A DNA stretch of 64,000 nucleotides from Salvator merianae (lineage: Eukaryota; Chordata; Lepidosauria; Squamata; Teiidae), in NCBI GenBank assembly GCA_003586115.2, contig QVOM02000042.1, positions 33,589,721 through 33,653,720 of the forward strand, in the 5' to 3' direction. Made by a program: the position numbers and the translations under genes. The notes under the pieces are model-generated. The model was not told the DNA's origin and searched no databases. It saw only the letters and a program-made list of their open reading frames with translations. Each line of letters starts with the position of its first letter. Positions within the stretch are counted from its first letter, which is position 1. This document shows, one piece after another, positions 56,040 through 64,000 of this stretch.

Positions 56040-56810
56040 AGGGAGGCATCCTGTTCTCAGCTGGGTTACATTGCCTTGGAATGTAACATAATCTGGGAGT
56101 GCTGTTGGACTCTACACTGATGCTTGAAGCTTAGGTGGAGGCAGTGGCCAGGAGCATCTACAGCTGGTTCACTAGCTACAGCGCTTTCTGGACAGAGATG
56201 ACCTGCTCCAGTAATCTATGGTCTGATAGCTTTCAGCTGGACTACTGTAATGTACTCTACATGGGGCTGCCTTTGAGAACAGTTCAGAAGTTGAAGCTGG
56301 TGCAGAATGCAGCTGCAAGACTGCTGACTGGTACATCTGGCCATATGCACATCACACTGCAATGGCTGCCTATTTGCTACTGAGCCCAATTCAAGACCTT
56401 AACAATAATCTATGAAACCCTAAATGACTTGGGCGTCCAGATATCTAAAGAAATGTCTCCTCCCAGGTAGATCCATCCATCCTTTAAGATCTGCTGCTGA
56501 GGGCCTCTTGGTTGTGCCACCACCTTTAGCAGTTAAAGGGGTGGACACCCATGAGGGCCTTCTCAGTGATAGCCCCCAGATTATGGAATAGCTTCCCCTC
56601 AGGCATCATCACTATATGGCATTCAGAAGATCAGGGAAGACACACCTCTTTATCCTGACCCTTGGTTAATGTTACAGTTTTCCATCCTCCTTTCAGGCAC
56701 TGTTGTCATTTTTAGCATTGTTGCTGTTTATTTTTAACTTTGTTTCTACTGTAACCCGCCCTGAGACCTTTGGGTATAGGGCAAGATATAAATATACGTA
56801 AATAAACATA
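56040..56810 (+). mobile_element. L2-type LINE, 3' part, least decayed copy
   Basis: A frame reads LDYCNVLYMGLPLRTVQKLK and continues LVQNAAARLLTGTSGH, then ITLQWLPICY; these are conserved L2-clade reverse-transcriptase C-terminal blocks. The region continues through GAGGGCCTTCTCAGTGATAG and ends TAACCCGCCCTGAGACCTTT, GGGTATAGGGCAAGATATAA and AATA repeats. Frameshifted and 5'-truncated. Confidence 0.85.
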
Positions 56811-57758
56811 CCAGCGGTGTTGCACTCCTCCTGCCTCTCTCCCATCAAAGATCATCAATCAGGGCAACCACAGCAGGGTCAGCACTCTATCCACACCTGA
56901 AACCAGCCTGCAGCAGCAGAACTGCCCCACTCTCTCTAGGACTGTTCTTAAAAGAGAAAATTGGTAATGAAACACTCCTGGGTCCAGGGAGGTCCTCTTG
57001 AGAAGGGGACGTTTAACCTGATGGACTCTAGATTGGGGAAGGGCATTTTAGAAAAATCCATGGAACTATTACAAAGCAGATACAATGGCAAGGCTATTAA
57101 GACTCATCGCTCCCATGCCATTTGTGTGCCATTGGAGGGGCAAGAGTAAGTATAAATCACATTCACACGTATCAATGACCTCTCATAAGCCTTTCATTTT
57201 GCATTCGACTATCCTTGCTTTTGTTCTCTGACTCATGTACAATTTATTACTTGCATCATCTGCCATAAATACCCAACACCGTACTAGCATAGAAGGTGAC
57301 TGAATTACTTATATCTGGATAAGAACGATTTGGATAAACCTCTTTTGCGTAATGTCTTGCATTATGGAGAAATCTGTCAGAAAGTTCTCGCTAATTTATG
57401 ATATTTCCTCTCTTGGATGAATTTTTGCCGCAAGCCGTTTACAGATTTTGGGTGAAATAACACTTAGCTGCGGTTTCTGTATGACTTTAGACTGTAACTG
57501 TGAAGCTTGCTGCTTAATATCTTCCTGCCTGGAGAACATCTGCTTTTGAATTATTCTTTAGGTCATGGCCCACCTTTCCTAGATGATGCACCATTACAGT
57601 AGCACTCAAGCATATGATCTATTAGTTATAGATATCATGAAAGCTAGTCTTTTCTGCAATACAATATAAAATAAGTAGGATCCAAGCCATGGGTCCAAGA
57701 CCATTAGAAAAGAAGGAACTGACGAGTGATTTATAAAGGTGTCAGCTAAGACAGCTAT

Positions 57759-58070
57759 GGGCCTTTCTGCTGAACCCTAGTCCAGTTCTGTGTCCCTTTG
57801 GTCCACACCATAGAGGCATCCTGGTCTGATCTACTGATAAACCTCTTTTTGGAAATCTACCAGCCTACTAGCGGGTGGTATACCGGACCATGGAGGCGTG
57901 CGGAACAACAAGACGTGCCATCGAGATGGGACCCCCTGAAGGTCTGGAGGCCAAGAGGCACCCCAAGCACAGGGGCTGACATGAAACAAGCCAGTTTAGC
58001 ACAGATTGCTTATTCTGTACAGGGTTGCCCACCCTGTACCGGTATAGATAACGTAAGTGCAAATACAGCC
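57759..58070. mobile_element. hAT-like MITE, 'ctgcactt' family, shortened
   Basis: Left GGGCCTTTCTGCTGAACCCT; right ACGTAAGTGCAAATACAGCC, reverse complement GGCTGTATTTGCACTTACGT. The interior includes GGTCCACACCATAGAGGCAT and TACTAGCGGGTGGTATACCG. It lies upstream of the LRRC2 coding exons. Confidence 0.6.
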
Positions 58071-58509
58071 AATGTAAGTTGATCTGTTTAGTTGATTTAG
58101 CAGCACCTAATTACACATGTAGAATTTATTGGTCTTTAATCGATGTGCTCATGCTAAACACACTGAGGTTGATTCATCCCCGTTGCCTCTCCAATGACTC
58201 AATCAGATTTATACAAAGAATGAGGCAATGAATCAGCTATAATTCACACCTGCTACAAAGTCCTTGGCTGCTTTTCAGAGCGCATGCATTGTTCTGCTGA
58301 CATTATTCCTAATAGCTAGATTTGAAACTTTTTTATTCAACTTCAGCAGAATCTTACATAACGCATTTTTATAGAAAGCATTTTTGGTATTTCGTGATGT
58401 TGAAATTGTGACCATTTCTTGTATAAGGCACCCTCTTTTTTAGTATTGCACAATTTGGCACTTTCCAGAAACACACCTAAAGAAAGGAGGGGGTGGTGGA
58501 GGACATTTG

Positions 58510-59070
58510 CTGAAAGACACAGCAACCCTGGGAGGACCTCACTTTCGGAAAAGCACAGGGAGCAAGCAGAAGTTGGAGGAAGAGGCTGTTTGCAGCTTGG
58601 AAGAAGCAAAGGCACAGAGCTCATGTGCTGGAAACCCTCTCTGCAAGCTCTTACCTCAATCAATTGGAGGGCAAGGTAAAGATGAGGAAGGATTTATGGC
58701 ACGGAAGAAGCAGAGGCAGAGCACACTTGCTGGACAGCCTCTCTTTCTTGACCAATCAGGGCATCAGGAGGGGGAACAGGCATAATCTGAGGAAACCCTG
58801 GTGCTGTGGCTGATTGAGGCAGAGGGGCTTTCTGGCAAGCAAGCTCTGCTGCTGCTTCTTCCATGCCACGAATCCCTGTTTCCTCTGGCTTATTCTGCAA
58901 ACTGCCTCCTTCCTCTTCACCTCAGCTCTGATCAACTGAGCCAACAGCTTGCAAAAAGGCTTTTCAGCAAGTGATCTCTGTGCCTCTGCTTGTTCCAAAC
59001 AACACATCTCTGATTCTTCTGTCTCTTTCTGCTTGCTTTTCCAAAGGCAAGATCCCTCTTAGGACAGATA
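58510..59070. repeat. 560-bp imperfect inverted repeat (foldback)
   Basis: The left arm (about 58510-58770) and right arm (about 58785-59070) are reverse complements with scattered mismatches and small gaps. For example GGAAAAGCACAGGGAGCAAG pairs with the arm CTTGCTTTTCC, GAAGAAGCAAAGGCACAGAG with CTCTGTGCCTCTGCTTGTTC, and TGGCACGGAAGAAGCAGAGG with CTGCTTCTTCCATGCCA. The centre is near 58775. As a result, plus- and minus-strand frames encode related peptides (CKLL, ARKKQ, PLC blocks). A large foldback transposon or inverted duplication; no protein is inferred. Confidence 0.8.
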
Positions 59071-61259
59071 ATCCTTACAGCAAGTATGTTTCTCCAACGT
59101 TTGGAAGGTGCTAAATCTATACTTGCTGCCCTTTTCCAGATCTGCTGGACTCTCCGAGGTCTCCCTTACCCTCCACCTGGATTCCCATTCATTTAAAGAG
59201 CTTATATGGCATGTTTGCTACAGCAAGCTGCCTTCTAGGAACCTAACCCTTGTGTTAATGTTCTATTTTTGCATGTCATACTAAATGCATGTCATCATTT
59301 TTTTAAAGATTTTCTCATTGTTCCTGGTTCAGTTTACATATTTCTCTCTCCTGCCTACAGATCTTATTCTGCAACAGAAAAAGATGCGTGAGATTCAGTG
59401 CTACTGAAACCATTATACTGCCAACACCTTTAAGGCTACATCAAATCTGGAGTAAATGGGACAACACGGCGGGCTGTGGTTTCACACACAGTTGCACGCA
59501 TCATGTCCTATATCCTTCTGGGGATCTCAGACAGTATCCTCTTTTCAGAGTAGAAAGAGTTCTGAGGGTACCTATAAGGCATTGTTCACAACAGGAACAA
59601 TGTATGATATTACCAAGTGGAGGAGGAGCAGAAAGAAACGATCAGCAACATGAATATTAAAACCACTGTGATTATTTAGTGTGGTTTTTTTTAAAAAAAA
59701 AACAACCCAATGAAATGAGCCTTGTGTTAAAACAAACAATCTAATCAATCACATATGGAAATAAAACTGCCTCAAAAAAGCCAAATTTGGGAAAGAAAGG
59801 AGATCTTTTTACTAGAGTGACGCTATGGGAGGGAGTATTTGCAGGACCTTATTTAAAGGAATGATGTGAGCCTGAAAGATAAGAGGGGGAAAGAACGGAG
59901 GGGAGAAAGAAAAAGGCTGAAAGCAAACTGGCTTGGTTGTTGTGCTGTGCCTTTCTACTAATTTTTGGGCAAAGTCTTTGAGGGTACATTAGGAAATGGG
60001 TAGATGATCACAATGAAATGACTTATCCAAGGTATGTGTGTGGTTGCTACCAAAGATAAGAAGGTTCTTACTGGGAAAGATCTCATGAAGACACAGCAAG
60101 GCTAATACTAGTGTGGTAGGGCTTATATGAGGGGCAAGAATTTTCCCAAGGCCAGTTACAGAGGACTAAAAAAATATAATAGGTCCCTTCTTTGCTTTCC
60201 AGTTCATTATTGCCACTTGTGACTCAAACTGTTAATCCTATCATTATACACAGATAAGAGTTGTTAGTCCTTGATTAGATTCATCCTCAGATGGCTGATT
60301 GTTTGAACTGCATAGAATCCCAAAACTCCAAAGCTGTATTTCTCTTAATTTCTTAGTTTAATGAGTCTGCACAAGAACATGAGTCAAAATAAAGGTATAA
60401 GGAGGCAAAATGGATGTGATTATGTTCTCTTTAAAATTTACACTGCCACTTCAGTTTTGAGCTTCAGTTCCTCAATGCATGCACTCAATCTTACTGCCAT
60501 ACATAAATTTCCATTAAGACGAACTGATCTCAATATTGCAGCGCAGACAGGATAAAGAAAAATACTAGTTAAGGGGGCCTGCATGGTATATCACATAGTC
60601 CTAAATGCCATGGAAATAGGTTTCAGTGTTGTGCATTAATATGTCCAGGCACTATGTTGGCAGGAATTTGAAAATAAGTTTTCCATTTCAGGTCTCTAGC
60701 TTTGCATAGAACACCAGCGAACTTCAGGGATGGCCAAACATGAATTTCCATTACCTCTTGCTTTTGTCCAGACTAACTTGGGCTCATGGAAGCTATAGTT
60801 CAGGAACATGTGAAGGGCTGTTTATTCTGGAGGTATGCAGAAGAAGATCTCTATCTCTATAGCTAGAATAAATCATAACCTAGTTGCTATAGGAGTGAAT
60901 ATCTATAGTTCATGGTTAGACGCTGCATCATTGGACTTCTCTGAGCTGAATTTTCCTCTTGCGGATGTTTTCCTACCGACTAGTTAGCATCATCAGTGCA
61001 AATGCTCTTTCTCAGTTGACGATGGATTACACACCACTTAGCTTTCTTTGCTCCTTCTCTGCTCCTTGGCAAGTTGTTTCCTGTGCTGAAATTTGAGACC
61101 ATTCAAAAGGAACAACTTAAAATTCAACACAGGAAAGCACTTGAAGCTGAACCAAAGATCAGCCAAGAATCCAACAAAGGACTAGCTTCATACTTTCTCA
61201 AGCCACACCTAATCCCACTATTGTCCACCAAGACTTAAGGAAAGAAGATGTGAGATATA
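59071..61259. other. Upstream region, no gene seen
   Basis: No recognisable exon or RNA. 60740-60800 (TCATGGAAGCTATAGTTCAG) resembles the common reptilian 'gggagttgtagtcc' repeat. Confidence 0.45.
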
Positions 61260-61405
61260 TCTTGCTATGATCTCAGCACTATCTTGGGAATGCCAGACAT
61301 AATTGAGGCATTCCCAATATAGTCCTGATATAACCTGTAGAAAACCCAATATATTGCTATTATGGGAAATCCAGCAATGATGCTGGGTTTCCCATAACAG
61401 CAATG
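61260..61405. repeat. Double-hairpin repeat, copy 3 (best preserved)
   Basis: Hairpin A: ACTATCTTGGGAATGCCA pairs with AGGCATTCCCAATATAGT. Hairpin B at 61360-61397: 17-bp arms (TTATGGGAAATCCAGCA / TGCTGGGTTTCCCATAA) matching at 16 of 17 positions around the loop ATGA. Confidence 0.65.
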
Positions 61406-61927
61406 CTTATTTTGATGTTTGTCGACAGTTTTCATGAAGAGGCTACTAGAAGCCAACCAAGTCTCAAAAAATAACAAAAGGAAGCAGGTGGGCACTAGGC
61501 TGGCTTCTATCATGAAAGCTATCAACAGACATTGAGGAAAGTCCAGGATTGCTCCTTGCATCAGGGGAGTGGTAGCAAGAGGCAGTCCCAGGATCTTGGT
61601 TAGATCCCACATTGCCTCTTACCATCTGAAAGCAGCTGAAGTTTCTCAATACCTTAACAAATAGAGGAAATATCAGCACAGCAGCTCAACAAAGAATAGC
61701 TCCCTACAATTACTAAGGAAGATTACCAGGGAAAGATGGACACAAAGAACACCACCAAGATATGCTACCAGGGAAGGATAGACACATTAACTCAACAAAG
61801 AGCAACTGCCAAGAAAAACAAAGGCAAAGAACACTAATTTGCCAATCACACACAAGGAGCAAAGAAAACTACCTGCTATACAACTCATCACCAATTAAGA
61901 AAGAACATTTGCACTAATTAGGCCACC

Positions 61928-63102
61928 TAGGGCATGGTCCAACATCGTAAATTTAATCCATATCGGAAGAATACAAGGACTGAGTTCATCTTCCAATTGT
62001 TCCCACATTTGCATTTTAACACGGACTCAATTTGGACTTGCTTGTTCTCACACTGAAACTATACATTTTCTGCCTCCACCCCTTGCCAAATTCCCCTCCC
62101 TGTGCAGTCAGTGATTGGCTGCAGTTCCAACATTCAAATCTTGACTTCATAGGGGTGGGAAAGTCAAGCTCTGCCATCCGTATGTCCCCACTGCCATCTC
62201 AGAACATGAATTCACTTGGCGGGGTTACTCATCAATCGACATTTGCTCCTTCTCCCCCTCCAGCCTGTATCTACACAAGTAGAAATTTAATACCACATAT
62301 ACTGCACAATAAAGCTTCTTAAAGGGCAGATGGCAATTTCTGCTACATTGAAATTGCACTTTTGCGCAATTGTGCAATTTAAGACTAGCGCAAAAGCAGG
62401 GAGAGGTTTATGAAGAGGGGGAAATGGGGGGGGGGAACATGAGGGGTCTCTATTATCATGATAGTGAAGTTAATGGCCAGCAAATGGACTCTGCCTCACC
62501 TCCCCCTGAGACTTCCACAGCAGCATGTGTCCCACTATGTAGCTGTGTGCTGCCGACAGCAGAACTGATACTGAGTGAGTTCTTTGTTGGCACAAGAGGA
62601 CTGTGCCCCCAGACAGGCACAATCTATTTTTTTGTTTAATCTGCAGACAAAAGTGGAGAAAGTCTTAATTTCTTCCTGGCAGTGTCGAATGGGGGATAAA
62701 GGAAAAGAAAGCACTGCAGTTTAGCAAAGTAAAATGGAGGACGGTTTTCTTTTTTCCTGGCAGCAGGGGAAGGGGGGATAATGGAGGCAGAAGGACCTAC
62801 TGTGATTCCTCCCCACCCACAAAGTCTGTCATTGGATGGCAGGAAATGGGAAGCCCTCCCTCTGCACACCCTCAAAAAAGTACCGTCCCTCCCAAATAGT
62901 CTCCTTCCGCATTCTCACATCCCAAAGTAAAGCGGGCTAGTGATTTGGAACGGCTTGAGAACTCATTAAATCCACATGCAAAGTAGTCCGGATTTCACCA
63001 ATTTAGTCGAGAAAACCTACAGAAAGGCATGATCATGCCAGGCCAGTGGGAACTGAAGATGGCCTGTAAACTGATTAAATGCCATGTCGCAACACAACCC
63101 TA
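61928..63102. mobile_element. 1.2 kb non-autonomous DNA transposon-like element, copy 2
   Basis: Begins TAGGGCATGGTCCAACATCG and ends with the reverse complement of TAGGGTTGTGTTGCGACATG. It is collinear with the element at 18047-19288, e.g. shared CCTTGCCAAATTCCCCTCCC, AGTCAGTGATTGGCTGCAGT and ACTGATTAAATGCC. The minisatellite is reduced to about one unit (CTTCTTAAAGGG). CpG sites of copy 1 are often TG or CA here, consistent with decay. Confidence 0.7.
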
Positions 63103-64000
63103 GTCTGGTAGCCAATCTTCTAGAAAGAAAATTCAGCTCAAAGAACTCTGATGATGCAGCATAGCCTAGATGAAACAATAACAACAAACTCTTATGAAAA
63201 TAACAAGCCTTGCATGTTTGTGGGTGTGAGAAAGATTAATGTTTTAAGCTTATAATCATAAATAGAGAAAGCACAATGTCCACAAAGTTATCCATTCCAC
63301 CTGTGCACCTATTTATATTTTCATACTAGTCCATTATGCTATTGGAGAGGGAGAGCGGAGGGGACTACAGGGCTCCCCGTCTGCCCTGAAACATACCAGC
63401 ATCACCAAACTCCTTCCACAATTGCCCAAAGTTAGCAAAGTGCAGAAACAAGTTTTCCATCCATTCAGGCTTGGCAAAGACTGCACAAAGGCCTAGCAAG
63501 TGCAGAGACGCAAAGGGAAGCATTGTAAGATCATTAAAATAGTGTGCAAAAGTTCCTTTCCTCCTGACAGCAAAGTCTGCTGGGAAGGGAATCAGTGGCT
63601 GGGGCAGGTTGATGCAGGCTGTTGATGCAGGCACTCACTTGTCATTCTTCCACTCACCTTCATAGGAAGCCAGATTTGCAAGGTGTCAGACTTTGCAAAC
63701 CTGGCTCTCTTTAACAGGTTTGTGTACTATAAACAGTATAACAAACTTGTTTGTACACACACGCAAAAAAAAAGAATAAAGGAAATTACAGAGAAATTCA
63801 GCTGAATGGCATCTGTCTTCAGGTGCCTAAGCCAGAGGTCCTGTTCTTAGGAAGGGAATCATCTAGAGTTTTGGAGTGTGTCAACAAACAGCAAACATCT
63901 AAACAGCAACCCCTCTCTTACCTGGGTGTCTAGCAAGTTGCATACATGATCAGCCCAGAGGGACTACTGGAAGCCAGCCAAGCACTTGCCCCTTTCTTTT
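63103..64000. other. Right edge, no gene seen
   Basis: A short inverted repeat (GCCAGATTTGCAAGG / CTTTGCAAACCTGGC, 63669-63705, 13 of 15 matching) is the only structure seen. Confidence 0.45.

Larger units (their letters stand above)
50022..57758. other. 5' intron or upstream region of LRRC2
   Basis: The acceptor at 50020-50021 shows that at least one untranslated exon lies to the right, but I cannot identify it or a CpG-island promoter here. Listed mobile elements occupy parts; the rest is AT-rich with no coding signal. 57130-57540 looks unique and retains scattered CpGs, so it could be a conserved non-coding element; that is a guess. Confidence 0.45.

Noticed and set aside
58507..59007. 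Related Gln/Lys-rich frames on opposite strands
   Set aside because: Explained by the large inverted repeat, not by two genes.
50000..64000. Exons of TDGF1, the usual upstream neighbour of LRRC2 in mammals
   Set aside because: No EGF-like or CFC cysteine pattern recognised in any frame; it may lie further right.
1..64000. CRISPR array, operon, phage or endogenous retrovirus
   Set aside because: No regularly spaced repeats, bacterial gene organisation, LTR pair or gag/pol/env frames were seen.

Overview
The window looks like a piece of a squamate reptile (lizard, possibly gecko) nuclear genome. The repeats support this: BovB/RTE reverse-transcriptase remnants, tRNA-headed SINEs with BovB-like 3' ends (Sauria-type), CR1 elements with ATTCTATG or TTCTTATG tails, many L2 fragments, and a crowd of short non-autonomous DNA transposons. 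No bacterial, plasmid, phage or CRISPR features are visible. The order is inferred only from this repeat mix; I cannot name a species.

The one gene I can identify is LRRC2 (leucine-rich repeat containing 2), on the minus strand. Four coding exons are present with intact GT-AG splice sites and compatible phases: 49874-50019 (start codon at 49998), 39284-39491, 33911-34067 and 15886-16022. Joined, they encode residues 1-209 without a stop. The vertebrate protein is about 370 residues, so the exons for the C-terminal LRRs should lie left of base 1. A splice acceptor 21 nt upstream of the start codon implies at least one untranslated exon further right, which I could not place. The introns are about 10.4, 5.2 and 17.9 kb.

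Layout: 1-15.9 kb is intron with a BovB fragment (4.2-4.8 kb), CR1, L2 and SINE copies, including a SINE inserted into an L2 fragment at 8.83-9.10 kb. 16.0-33.9 kb is intron with a 1.24 kb DNA-transposon-like element (18.05-19.29), several MITEs, a foldback at 21.3 kb and an unrecognised minus-strand reading frame followed by AATAAA (28.4-28.9). 34.1-39.3 and 39.5-49.9 kb are introns with nested hAT-like MITEs, CR1 and L2 pieces and a second, nearly intact copy of the SINE (47.69-47.98). 50.0-64.0 kb is 5' intron or upstream sequence with a palindromic MITE (51.1), SINEs, CR1, L2, a 570-bp imperfect inverted repeat (58.5-59.1) and a second copy of the 1.2 kb element (61.93-63.10).

There is no multi-gene system here. 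The notable content is the transposon landscape: at least five short inverted-repeat families inside one host gene, some nested and some with strong hairpins. Most other open frames are short, lack recognisable domains and overlap repeats.
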